From: Funneliformis mosseae
Lineage: Eukaryota; Glomeromycota; Glomeromycetes; Glomerales; Glomeraceae
Reading direction: 5' to 3'
Assembly: GCA_910592005.1 (NCBI GenBank)
Contig: CAJVPP010002734.1
Coordinates: 1-13,694, forward strand
Length of the DNA stretch: 13,694 bases
This document shows, piece by piece, positions 1 through 13,694 of this stretch. The position numbers and the translations under genes were made by a program. The notes beneath the pieces are model-generated. The model had not been told where the DNA came from and did not search any database. It was given only the letters and a program-made list of their open reading frames with translations. How positions within the stretch are numbered: the stretch's first letter is position 1; every line of letters starts with the position of its first letter.

Positions 1-73
<73 letters not shown>
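1..73. repeat. poly(A) tract of 73 bases at the window edge
   Basis: An uninterrupted run of A occupies the first 73 bases. It could be the poly(A) end of a plus-strand retroposed element lying off the left edge, or a simple homopolymer, which this sequence has elsewhere in shorter form (6548-6568 and 6623-6647). Which of these it is cannot be told from inside the window. Confidence 0.8.
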
Positions 74-75
<2 letters not shown>

Positions 76-390
76 CATGATGGCATATTTTGTTCTTATC
101 GATATCTAATATCTATGTTTGTTCTAAATTCTAACTTAATGCGCATTATCATGCATAATGACCTGTAAAAAAAAAAAAAAAAAAAGATTAGTCGGATAAT
201 ATTTAGCGGAATTTTGTTAAAGTTAACTTCACACTCACGTTAAGCTCAATAGTCTTTTTTTTTCATGAAAAAAAAAAAAAATTTCTAAAATAAAAAAAAA
301 AAATGTAAATCTAAAATAGGAATAAAGGAATAAATCAAGGATATGTAATGGTATAGAGAGTTTATGAAATGAAAAAACGTATCATATAAC

Positions 391-411
391 TATATATATA
401 TATATATATAT
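391..411. repeat. (TA)n dinucleotide microsatellite
   Basis: About ten uninterrupted TA units, followed directly by a T run. Simple repeat with no coding content. Confidence 0.85.
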
Positions 412-512
412 TTTTAACTATTTTCATAAATTATATGTAAACTAATTGTTTAATAAATGAACATTAAAAGTTTATTTTTTTTTTTTTTTATACACAGTAA
501 GGGGAAATAGTT

Positions 513-518
513 TTTATT
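513..518 (-). terminator. candidate polyadenylation signal (AATAAA) for the first kinase gene
   Basis: TTTATT on the plus strand reads AATAAA on the minus strand, about 190 bases beyond the stop at 709-711. In DNA this AT-rich the hexamer is expected by chance, so distance and orientation are the only support. Confidence 0.25.
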
Positions 519-708
519 TTTTTTTAAGTGGTGTAAATATTGAATAAATAAACAAAGGAGGCAAGAGGAACTAATTGACAACGACAATAATATATTAAAA
601 ATACAACATAAACGCACGAACTCATCAACTATGAATAAAATACAAATCATGGCCCGAAAAAATAGTCCATTAGATGCCAATGCACCCTTTTTTTTTGATT
701 TTTGTTTG

Positions 709-5570
<4,862 letters not shown>

Positions 5571-5829
5571 GTCGTCCAGCAACGCAGATACCTCTTAATT
5601 TTTCAAGCTATCAGAGCTTTCTTTCAAAATAAAAAAATTATCAAGTATTGACGAACTTTATTAGAGACAAATATTTACAATTTTATTCCCGCTCGGATGG
5701 TAAGCAAAAAAAATGTTTTTTCTAATATATAACTTCTTTAACTTAATAGATAAGAAATAGAAAAAATATATTGGTTTAGGAAAAGGTTACAGGTGAGCGC
5801 CTCGAAACAGATTATGCGGATAGGAATAT

Positions 5830-5950
5830 TTATAAAGGGACGGAAAGATAATAAGAAGAGATAATACAAAGAGAATAGGGATAAGGAACGAAAATGTAGT
5901 TGGGTTAGTATGGTGAAAAGGGGAAAGGAAAAAATTGAGAAGCGGGTAAA
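5830..5950 (-). promoter_or_regulatory. pyrimidine-rich tract upstream of the first kinase gene (candidate core promoter)
   Basis: The plus strand is strongly purine-rich here, so the gene's sense strand is CT-rich, about 260-380 nt before the ATG at 5570. CT-rich stretches are common just upstream of transcription starts in fungal genes. A similar tract precedes the MAPKK gene. Two CCCCT cores (AGGGG on plus) lie in or near it and recall stress-response elements, but such short motifs are weak evidence. Confidence 0.35.
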
Positions 5951-6540
5951 GGCTTTGTTTATCCCGACTTTTTAGCAAACGGGGCTCCTCTATGAGTGCC
6001 TGTATAATAATTTTTAAAAATTTTTTTCTCGCTGGGGGGTAAAAGAGGGATCCGTAAAATTTGAGGGTGCGGTATTAAAAAAAAAAAAAGCATTTTTTTT
6101 TCCTAATAATATGAATAGTCTGAATTGGGTATTGTGATGGTCATCAAAAAAATTTTCAAATAATTACCTCAAAGAACCGTAACCATCCTAAATACGTCTA
6201 AGATATGAAATATGTCTTCAATATTACGTCTTATGATATGAATTCAATATGTATACAACTTGTCGTACAGCAAATTTCCAGAAAAAAAATAAAAATTTTA
6301 TTAATTTGGTTTAGGTCTAATGATGAAAAAGCTCGGTCAGAAGAAATCCTTAGGGAAAATTTTTTTTTTTGAAATAATAATAATGATGGTAATAATAAAA
6401 ACAGCTTTTAATGTATTATTACTTGGATTTTCTTTTTTTTTTTTTCTTTTTTAAAACTGCCACATTTAAATAATGTCACGCGGAAGAGATGTCAATTACA
6501 GTATGTTTTGCGATTCAAAAATTTTTAATCGAATGGATTT

Positions 6541-6647
6541 TTTTTTTAAAAAAAAAAAAAAAAAAAAAGAGAGAGAAAAAAAAGAAAACAGGGTGAATTT
6601 ATAATAATTATGTAAAATTAGGAAAAAAAAAAAAAAAAAAAAAAAAA
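6541..6647. repeat. clustered homopolymer A runs
   Basis: A T run passes straight into 21 A (6548-6568), then a GA-rich patch, then a second run of 25 A (6623-6647). They are simple repeats; such runs could be remnants of retroposed tails but no element body is visible next to them. Confidence 0.7.
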
Positions 6648-7291
6648 GGCCCATTAATTAAAGAGGGTAAGATATATAAATTTTTTTAATTAGCAAAAAA
6701 AACTAAAAGTGGATAAGAACCAGTTTTTTTATATATTGCATGCAGGTTAATCGTTTTTGATCGACACTTACTGCGGTTAGTTATTAATTCCCAGCTGAAC
6801 CAAGCAAATCACGCTATTATCAAACTAATCCTTGTAATAAAAACGAATGTTAAATTTGACAGATTGGGAACGCAAATTGTATGCCTAAACAATTTTGGTA
6901 ATTATCAACTTGTTTTGATCAACGATTTTTAGATGACTCTTTATGATGAATAATAGAATAATGACATGTATTTTATTCAAGATTTAACGAAAGGGACCAA
7001 AAGAATACACATGATAACAATAAAAGTTTGTTCAAGTACCACAATTTCCTTCGTGTTATAAACAAATTACTGAAAACCAATTAAAACGTGATTGAGCGCC
7101 CAAGATTTCATTAACAGACGGAAAAAGATTACCATGGAAAATAATTTTAAAAACGAATGAAAAATGAAAGCAGAAGAACAAAGAAAACGAACCAAATAAA
7201 CCAAGAATTGCAAAAGAAAACTTTTTGAATTGATGGAATTGATATATTTTTTTCATACCCGTAAGGGAATGATTTGCAACAATCAATGAAC

Positions 7292-7299
7292 CCACGTGG
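7292..7299. promoter_or_regulatory. CCACGTGG palindrome (E-box type)
   Basis: A perfect 8-bp palindrome with a CACGTG core, the type of site bound by bHLH factors such as yeast Pho4 or Cbf1. It lies about 1.7 kb upstream of the first kinase start, far for a fungal promoter. It stands out as GC-rich in AT-rich DNA, but its function is unknown. Confidence 0.2.
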
Positions 7300-7910
7300 A
7301 TGTGCAGTGAATATCTTTTGTTACCTTTATCTTTGGGGACTTCCCCACGCATGAATTTAAAGATAAACTTTGGGGTAAAAAAAATTGGAGATTTCGTGAT
7401 TGCGGATTTCATCACATCATCTGTAATTTTTTTCTAGATAAATTTTCATCAATTTTACTTTTTTTGAGTTACGTTTAAAGAAACTTTATTCTTGTATCAT
7501 ATCTTACCTCGCACATCAGTTTCTAGCGTCACAATCATTACGTAATTTGACGATTAAAAATGGTAAAAAATGGTGGTATGTGTGTTCTTTAAAAAATTTC
7601 CGTATTGTTTCCTAACAAAAAAAAAAAAATTGAACAATGTTTTATCGATCTAATTTTGATTACACATGAAAGGTGATACCACCATTACCCAATATAATGG
7701 TAATTTGATTTTCCATTTCCTTCTGATCTTTGTCAAAATGCCCAAATAAGTTTACAGGTTTAAGTTTATTGAACCAGCAATTTTTTTTTTTTTTTAAAAA
7801 AAAAGGTTGAACTTGATATCAAACGGGTAACGATTTGTCCTCACTATACTATTAAAATTTCATATATTCAAAAATAACCCATTAAAAAAAGAAAATCTCT
7901 TTGTATTTTA

Positions 7911-7928
7911 CTATATATATATATAGTA
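7911..7928. repeat. AT-only perfect palindrome
   Basis: ACTATATATATATATAGT-type self-complementary sequence; could form a cruciform or hairpin. No associated gene. Confidence 0.4.
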
Positions 7929-8743
7929 TATTACGAATACAGAAATCTTAGTCCGATTATACTAGACTTTTATTGGAAATTGTGTAATTACATATGACGA
8001 CATTTAAGATCAACAAAACTTTTTGGCGGTAACAAAAGAATAAGAACAATAAAAAATTTTTTATGGAGTTGATCTACCATTTAAATCTTAATTATAGATA
8101 TTTAACTCGATTAAAATTAATTTAACAATATAATTAATATAATTAATTGAACGTTTATTTTTAATTCTGTCTTTCGATATATCTTTCTCTTGTAACGAAT
8201 TTAATCGCATTAATACCCTTATTAATTAATTACCTACCTTTTATATTAAATAATTTTTGGTTTCATATTTTTTGATTAAAGTACTATTCACAAAAAGAAA
8301 AAAGTATCAAATTTGTGTCAGTTTTCTTTCTAATAATAGTATACAATATTAATATTATTACACTGTGAATAAATAATAATAGTAATAACAATAATATTAT
8401 TTATCTATTAATTTCAATATAAGATATTATTTTTCACAAATAGAATGACCGCAATAACGGTTCTTAATGACAAAATAATAATAATAAAAATAATAATAAT
8501 TTCTATACACATAATATATGTTTAAGAAATATATAATATATCATATCAACTAATTAAATTTATCTTTCTTTTGACAAAACACATCTCTCTCCATCATCAT
8601 GATAATTGAACAATATCATTTGTCTCGGTGCTTTTCATTTCTCCTCTTTCACATATTCCTAACCTAATGAACACACTAAAAAAAGATACTTATTATGCTT
8701 TCAAGAATCTAATAACTATCATACCTTCTAAAGTCTACCCTCT

Positions 8744-8749
8744 TTTATT
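8744..8749 (-). terminator. AATAAA overlapping the MAPKK stop codon
   Basis: The end reads TAATAAAAG on the minus strand, so AATAAA overlaps the tandem stops. It is unusually close to be the working polyadenylation signal, and other AT-rich candidates follow downstream. Confidence 0.15.
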
Positions 8750-10628
8750 ATCTATTAATGCCTTTTGCCCAAGCTTCAACATCTACTTTGGATTCTTTGG
8801 CATCTGTAACGTAACGATGTTTCTTTTTAATTAAAATCAAAATTATTCATTAGTTAGGTAAGAATGTAATTAATTATAATTTCATCGTCAAAAAAATAAA
8901 TAAATAAATAAATTTTAAATCCTTACCAACAATTCATTTGGAGATGGTCGACCACTTACTTCCTTGATCAAACTAAATATGGGAGGAAAAAAAAAAAAAT
9001 TCTAATTAAATATAATAACTTCTTAACTCCGATAAATAAAAAATCCGAATAAACTGTTGAAATTTTCTCATGCGCCATATAATGATAATAAATTCTTCCA
9101 CACACCATTTCTGAACGAAGTCATCAAAGTGTTCTGGGAATTCTCCAGCTGGTAGTTTTGGTGGGGCCTCATTTACAATGTGTTGCAAAAGTTCCAACAC
9201 AGTCAATTGACTACCATCTGGTGGAAATGGAAATCGACCCATCGCCAATTCCATCAGAGTAATGCCAACCGACCAAACATCAGAACGAACACTATATGTA
9301 GCACCTTGAATACGTTCTGGCTAAAATTTTTGACGAACGAAAACAAATATCGAAATTATTGAATTATCAAAAATATTTATAGAGGGAATACTACTTTCTA
9401 AATTATATGATTAATCAACTAACCGACATATAATTTGATGTTCCTACAAAAGTATCGGCAATAGAATTAATCAATTGACCTGATACACCAAAATCACAAA
9501 TCTTGATCTGTCCTTTTGAATTGACAAGAATATTGGAAGGTTTAACATCTTTATAATACCAATAATAATAATATTATTAATATTAGCATATTTTACAAAA
9601 ATTTTTAATGATATATAATAATAGAGAATTACCTCTGTGAATGATCCTATGACTTTCATAAAGATAATTAAGGCCTTCTAAAACCTGTTAAACAAAATAA
9701 AATCTGATATAAATAATAAAATTATGAATCATCAAGAAAATTTAAACCAAAACATACTGCTATCGTGATTTTGCCAACTATTTCTAAAGGTATAGGTCCA
9801 TTCTTTTTATAGATTTGATCAAGTGAACTAGATTAATGAAATTATATAACAACGAAAAAGGTTCAGATGAGTTATAAAAGAATATCATTCTGTTGAAATT
9901 TAAAAATTAATATCAACAAAAGAATCATGCATGTAATATTGAATTTATTAAAATATCAACACTTACCCAACATCCATATATTCCATACACATTGAAATGT
10001 CTGCATCGGACATGAATGCGCCATAAAATGATACAATATATCTTGAATTACAATCATGAAGAATTTGAAGTTCTCGAAGAATTTGTTTGCGAAGACTTGG
10101 ATTTGCGTCAATATGAATAATCTGAAAAATGAATCGATTTAAGGAAAATAAAAAAGAAATTGTTCCGCATCAGAGAAATTTATTTCAAGAAATTTAAAAG
10201 GAGTGGAAATATATCATCAAAGTCTGCCTTTTCTTAAGGTCATGGTTCGAAATAATTATCAAACGTAATTGGCTGACGTATGTAAAAATTAGCAAAAAAA
10301 AAAAAATTTGGATCCAAACAAATCCTGAGTTTTTCTTAGTGTACTATACCTTTTTTGCCATCAAAGTCTTGGTGGTAATGTGCATAACTTGCGACACCGT
10401 ACCACCATTGCCTGCTCCAAGTTCTTTCAAATGCTTCAAATCTTCAGATTTTAAATCCAATCTAAATTCCAACCCAACTTCAAGATCTGTAATACGTTGA
10501 GCCAGACCTTCTCTTGCATCGTCTGGACCAGTCTTTGTTGGTGACGAGACAACTGGAGAACTTTCAAGCTTTAGCTGTATATTTCGTTTTTTACGTATGG
10601 ATCGAGTAGCGCCACCTTGTGGTATCAT
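8748..10628 (-). CDS. STE7: MAP kinase kinase, Ste7/Byr1/Fuz7 class, 8 exons
   Basis: Exons on the minus strand: 10628-10350, 10121-9967, 9827-9758, 9684-9633, 9548-9424, 9320-9106, 8972-8927, 8822-8748. Seven GT-AG introns (73-228 nt); phases close to 338 residues ending TAATAA. This is the usual size of a compact fungal MEK. Motifs seen: a basic docking-like stretch RKKR then I-x-L-x-L (12-21), glycine loop GAGNGG (71-76), ATP lysine K93 in MAKK, HRDVKPSN from H184, DFG at 204-206, activation loop with the paired MEK sites S214 and T218 (SIADT), MSPERI at 226-231, DVWSVGI, and a short proline-rich insert after GRFPF. Family knowledge: such MEKs phosphorylate Thr and Tyr of a Fus3/Kss1-type MAPK after activation by a Ste11-type kinase, in the cytosol. 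The [13 protein letters not shown] wording favours Ste7/Fuz7 over Pbs2 or Mkk1. The C-terminus ([10 protein letters not shown]) is also typical of fungal MEKs. It lies upstream of, and parallel to, the first kinase gene. Confidence 0.93.
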
Positions 10629-10654
10629 ATTGTAGATCTTTTTATTTTCGTATT

Positions 10655-10795
10655 TGGGTTTGAAAAGTATGAAGAAAGAAGGAAATAACTAATACAATTA
10701 AACTCAGATAGAAAGTAAATTATAAAAGAAAATTAAGGGGACGGTAAAAAAAAAAAGAAAGAAAGATAGAAAAAGAAAAAAAGAATGCGGAGTAA
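10655..10795 (-). promoter_or_regulatory. pyrimidine-rich tract upstream of the MAPKK gene (candidate core promoter and leader)
   Basis: The plus strand is almost all A and G over about 140 bases, so the sense strand of the gene is CT-rich within 30-170 nt of the ATG at 10628. This is the position where fungal 5' leaders and transcription start regions are often CT-rich. One CCCCT core (AGGGG on plus, 10736-10740) is present. The base before-three of the ATG is A, a favourable context. Confidence 0.4.
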
Positions 10796-12800
10796 AATTC
10801 TATTCTTTTACCTTCGTGTATGGTAGTGCAGGTGTTGTCTAAATCTCGAAGACAGCCTTTTTAAGCTTGATCTTAACATGTCGTATTACAATATTTTCTA
10901 CTACAACTTTGAAGTTATCCAATAAAAACCTTTTATTAAACTTGTAATGGTAAATCAAATACTTTATCTTAGGAGCCAGTAATTTTAAATAATTTATATA
11001 AATTCCTGGTAAATGATATTCTTAGAAGTAATAATCTATTCGATAAAGATTTTAAGTTATTGAACGTCCCACCCTCTTTCCTTATCGAATACATATATAA
11101 GTTAGATACGAATCTCTTATTTCTAAATAAGAAGGCTTATCGATTACCATATTGTTTTACAATATATCTGACTTATTTCCATTATTTAAAAAAATTCCTA
11201 AATAAGATGGCTTATACGATTACTATATTAGGGTTTAATTATAGTTAAAGTGACTTTTATTTCCATTGATAAAACCTGTTTAAATAAAAGATTATCAGTA
11301 ATTTTTTTTTTTTTGATTATTTAAACCCATTTATAAAAATAAAAAACACCTTTAATTTCAAATATTATTTTTTATTATGAAAAATGTTGAGATTTTTTTT
11401 CTTTATAAAAAAAATATTAAATCCATATTTATAAGGCTGTATTTCTTTTAATATTTTGAAAATCATATTAAAATCAACTATTCTTTCTTTATGATTATAA
11501 ACTAATTTATAATCTTTAAAAAAAATCTTGTAAATATCTTAATAATATTTTATAATATATATGACTTCTAACCAATTTACAAAAGTTTATAATAAAAAAA
11601 ATTACAGTAGTTTCAAACTTGTTCCTAATGATTACTCAAAAATAATTTACTTAAAGATTAAAGTATTTTTATAAAATATCAAAACTCTAATCAAAGATTT
11701 TAATGTTAACAATATCATATTTTTTAAAAAAAAATTCATTGAATCACAGGTAATACTCTATAAATATATAATTATTTTTCTTTAAAACATTTTTAATTTG
11801 CATTTTTTCTTCTTTTTTTATTAATTACAGACTACTCTTGATATAGTGAATTTTGATATAATTAACTACGTGATGTTTAACTAATTAAATATATTGATTT
11901 TTTCTCTTTATAATAAAATAACTAATTAAATCCTTCAAATTCTTCACTAATTTACTATAATAAAGTTGAAATGCAAAACTATTACTTCGCTATATTAAGG
12001 ATAAATTATATATTTTATTTTTATAATCATATAGTAGTGATTATAAGTATCTAATCACCAATATTTTCTAAAATCAAGTAATAGCATTCTTTAAATTTTT
12101 TCAATATTAAGTATAATACCAATATTGATTATATGTAAAATTATAGGCTTATATAATATATAAATCAGAAATTAGATAAATGATGCATTTTGACTGTAAA
12201 ATGTTAATATTTTTTAATAAATTAAACAAAATAGTTTTTTATATAAATTTCAATGACTAAAATAGAATTTCAAAATTATAGCTATTTTATATTTATTATA
12301 ATAAAATTATAATCTTTAATATATTTAAAATACTATTTAAATAAAGATTTTAGTAATAAATAAAAGTTATAATATCCGTTAAAAAGTTTATACTATGGTG
12401 ATTTTCAGATTTGTGATTTGATAACTCAATTTTCTTTTAGCAAAAATCTGATGTTAATTTTATATATAATTTTTATAAAAGAAATCTTTTGGCTTATATT
12501 TGTGAATTTTTTTAAAAAGATACTTTAAAATAAATTTAGCAAAAAGTTAATCTTGAATAATTTATTAATTTTAAAGATTTAAATAATATTTTATAATAAT
12601 TTTTTAATCAAAATTACTTATTAAATAAATTAAAATTTTCTTTAAAATTTAAATTTTTTTAAAAAAATATTAGATTAGAATTTAAGTTCTAAAATCAGGT
12701 TCTGAATTAAATAATTTTTTAATTTTTAAATGTTTTTATATTAAATTGATAAATAAATTTATTTATTTTAATTAATAAATAAATAAAATTATTATTAAAA
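10796..12800. other. non-coding, extremely AT-rich region upstream of the MAPKK gene
   Basis: No reading frame here looks like a protein. From about 11240 to 12800 G and C become rare and the sequence is mostly short A/T runs. The proximal part (10796-11080) is somewhat less extreme and may hold MAPKK upstream regulatory DNA. Degenerate direct repeats lie at 11081-11275. I recognise no RNA gene, origin or intact element. Confidence 0.55.
11081..11275 (+). repeat. three degenerate direct repeats beginning CTTATCGA/CTTATACGA
   Basis: Copies start at 11081, 11136 and 11211 (spacing 55 and 75). Each begins CTTAT(A)CGA-TAC and ends in CTTATTTC or CTTTTATTTCC. The last two copies are each preceded by CTAAATAAGAAGGC or CTAAATAAGATGGC (from 11123 and 11198, exactly 75 apart). 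The internal parts have diverged and differ by small insertions. Confidence 0.55.
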
Positions 12801-12834
12801 TAAAAAACTCTTTCCGCTGATCCCCAATTTCAAT

Positions 12835-13599
12835 ATGACCGAAAAAAAAAATGGAAACAACAATAATAACAACAAGTCTAACAAGACTCGCTCTTCTTTT
12901 TTTAACAACGACTAACAGCAAAGACCTGCTAAGAAACAGTTTATTGAACTTTCTCAAACAACTGAAGCTTCGTCTTCAAAAGATATCACGGAAAATGTCG
13001 CATCTTCTGACATGGAACTTGACACAACCGCTTGTTTATGTAGCGACAAAGGAAAAATACCTGAAACTTCCTCATCCTCTCCAAAAGCCCTAATAGATAT
13101 CGACCAAGCTTTTGATGCTACTGAAAACGGCCTTGATAACGACAAAAATAAAGCAAGTGGTATTCACCTTGAACGAGAAACGGAAGCCCCAATCTACTTT
13201 GCCTACTGCGTCGCTGAACGCTTCTTCCCAACCAAAACTAATCGAGAAAAATAAAATGAGACGTGTGACATATTCGCATCACATTATGCTTCTTTTATTA
13301 GTGCATCAGTACGCACTCACCCCGATGACCCCAACAAAAAAATTGTCCGAATTGGTTTTACTTCGTGCGATGAAGCCAATCATGCAGTCACCCTCAAAAT
13401 TCCTTGTTTGAACAATAACATGTTTTTACCCCTGATCACAAAACCAGCCGCAAAATACATTCCAGATTTATTGATCAGAATAACTGAGATCCCGATCTCT
13501 ATTACAGAATTAAACTTGAGATCTACATTTTCCTTTTTCAAGAAGATCACCAAATGTACGATGTTGTTATACAAGTTGATTGCGAAGTCTACCGACTGA
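12835..13599 (+). pseudogene. broken repeat-family ORF, probably LINE ORF1-like with RRM-like segments
   Basis: One frame runs from ATG 12835 to TGA 13599 and is broken only by TAA at 12913-12915 and TAA at 13252-13254, both first stops met in an otherwise protein-like translation of about 254 codons. The first part is Asn, Ser and Lys rich, then acidic and Ser-rich with LIDIDQAFDA, then YFAYCVAERFFP, then a segment KKIVRIGFTSCDEANHA and a second LLIRITEIPISITELNLRSTFS. The last two have the beta-alpha-beta look of RRM-like folds. I associate the YCVAERFFP and LIDIDQAFD wording with an abundant Rhizophagus family that I think is the ORF1 of a non-LTR retroelement; this is from memory and not verified. 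No zinc knuckle or reverse transcriptase is in the window. Base composition is clearly richer in G+C than the block to its left. Alternatives: a lineage-specific host gene now decayed. Confidence 0.6.
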
Positions 13600-13622
13600 A
13601 AAGTAAACTTCAACACGTATAG
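13539..13622 (+). pseudogene. possible frameshifted continuation of the broken ORF
   Basis: In the frame one base off from the main pseudogene frame, 13539-13622 reads without stop and has balanced, protein-like composition (MYDVVIQVDCEVYRLKSK), ending at TAG 13620-13622. It overlaps the low-complexity end of the main frame, so a small indel near 13540-13575 may have broken the original reading frame. After 13622 all frames to the window edge contain stops. Confidence 0.25.
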
Positions 13623-13694
13623 CAACGTTTTAGGTATCTGAAGGATAACAATTTATATTAACAATCCTAAAGTCTTGTTGGCGTCAATAGAATT

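Larger units (their letters stand above)
74..708. other. 3' flank of the first kinase gene, no gene seen
   Basis: This AT-rich stretch follows the stop codon of the minus-strand kinase gene. It holds A runs near 167-185 and 270-302 and a (TA)n tract at 391-411. A minus-strand AATAAA (TTTATT on plus, 513-518) lies about 190 bases past the stop and is a possible polyadenylation signal. The open frames here are short and of low complexity (lysine, phenylalanine and leucine rich), and I do not consider them genes. Confidence 0.6.
5571..8747. other. intergenic region of about 3.2 kb between the two kinase genes, no gene seen
   Basis: It separates the 5' end of the first kinase gene from the 3' end of the MAPKK gene. 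I found no reading frame with recognisable protein character; the longest, a minus-strand frame at 7056-7415, is phenylalanine and lysine rich and matches nothing I know. Contents: a pyrimidine-rich tract near the downstream gene, A runs at 6548-6568 and 6623-6647, a CCACGTGG palindrome at 7292-7299, an AT palindrome near 7912-7928, and (AAT)n stretches near 8460-8505. No tRNA B-box-like sequence was seen. Confidence 0.6.

Noticed and set aside
5787..5978. Minus-strand open frame of 63 codons with a hydrophobic stretch
   Set aside because: Its hydrophobic, Pro/Ser/Phe-rich translation is explained by the CT-rich upstream tract; no motif.
7056..7415. Minus-strand open frame of 119 codons with a membrane-like stretch
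   Set aside because: The hydrophobic run comes from T-rich DNA, composition is unlike the kinase exons, and no family or splice context supports it.
8628..8834. Plus-strand open frame of 68 codons
   Set aside because: It is antisense to the last exon of the MAPKK gene and to its 3' flank.
10240..10256. GGTTCGAAAT, resembling a tRNA B box
   Set aside because: It lies within a MAPKK intron, lacks an A box and the paired arms of a tRNA, and the match is partial.
8748..10628. MAPKK assigned to the Pbs2 or Mkk1 class
   Set aside because: The activation-loop wording ([13 protein letters not shown]), the short insert and the compact size fit Ste7/Fuz7 better; the long N-terminal region of Pbs2 is absent.
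13112..13411. Plus-strand 99-codon frame overlapping the pseudogene
   Set aside because: Its translation is a shifted shadow of the main pseudogene frame, which has the more protein-like reading on both sides.

Overview
The window looks like nuclear DNA of an early-diverging fungus, most likely an arbuscular mycorrhizal species of the Rhizophagus type. This rests on the extreme A+T content outside exons, the many short GT-AG introns, the abundant homopolymer and AT tracts, two fungal-type protein kinases, and a degenerate repeat-family ORF of a kind I associate with that genus. The species call is inference; the eukaryotic intron structure is read directly.

Layout. Positions 1-708 are 3' flank, beginning with a 73-base A run. 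Positions 709-5570 (minus) carry an eight-exon gene for a 1210-residue CAMK-type serine/threonine kinase: a short N-terminal leader, a complete kinase domain at about residues 45-291, and a disordered Ser/Pro/Asn-rich tail of about 920 residues. Positions 5571-8747 are intergenic, with no convincing gene. Positions 8748-10628 (minus) carry an eight-exon gene for a 338-residue MAP kinase kinase of the Ste7/Byr1/Fuz7 class. Positions 10629-12800 are non-coding and become extremely AT-rich. From about 12800 the base composition changes and a plus-strand pseudogene (12835-13599) begins. It has one reading frame interrupted by two TAA stops and is probably a relic of a LINE-like ORF1.

The exon joins of both kinase genes were derived by hand. 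Every intron has GT-AG ends, the phases close exactly, and every expected kinase motif falls in frame, so both genes appear intact. The two kinases lie head-to-tail on the same strand. The MAPKK would act in the pheromone/filamentation-type MAPK cascade, and the other kinase resembles the fungal Ppk16/YPL150W group. Nothing in the sequence shows that they work in one pathway.

I found no new multi-gene system. The most interesting items are a MITE-like inverted-repeat element inside an intron of the first kinase, the nearly intact repeat-family pseudogene, a 33-nt micro-exon splitting the APE motif, and three degenerate direct repeats upstream of the MAPKK.
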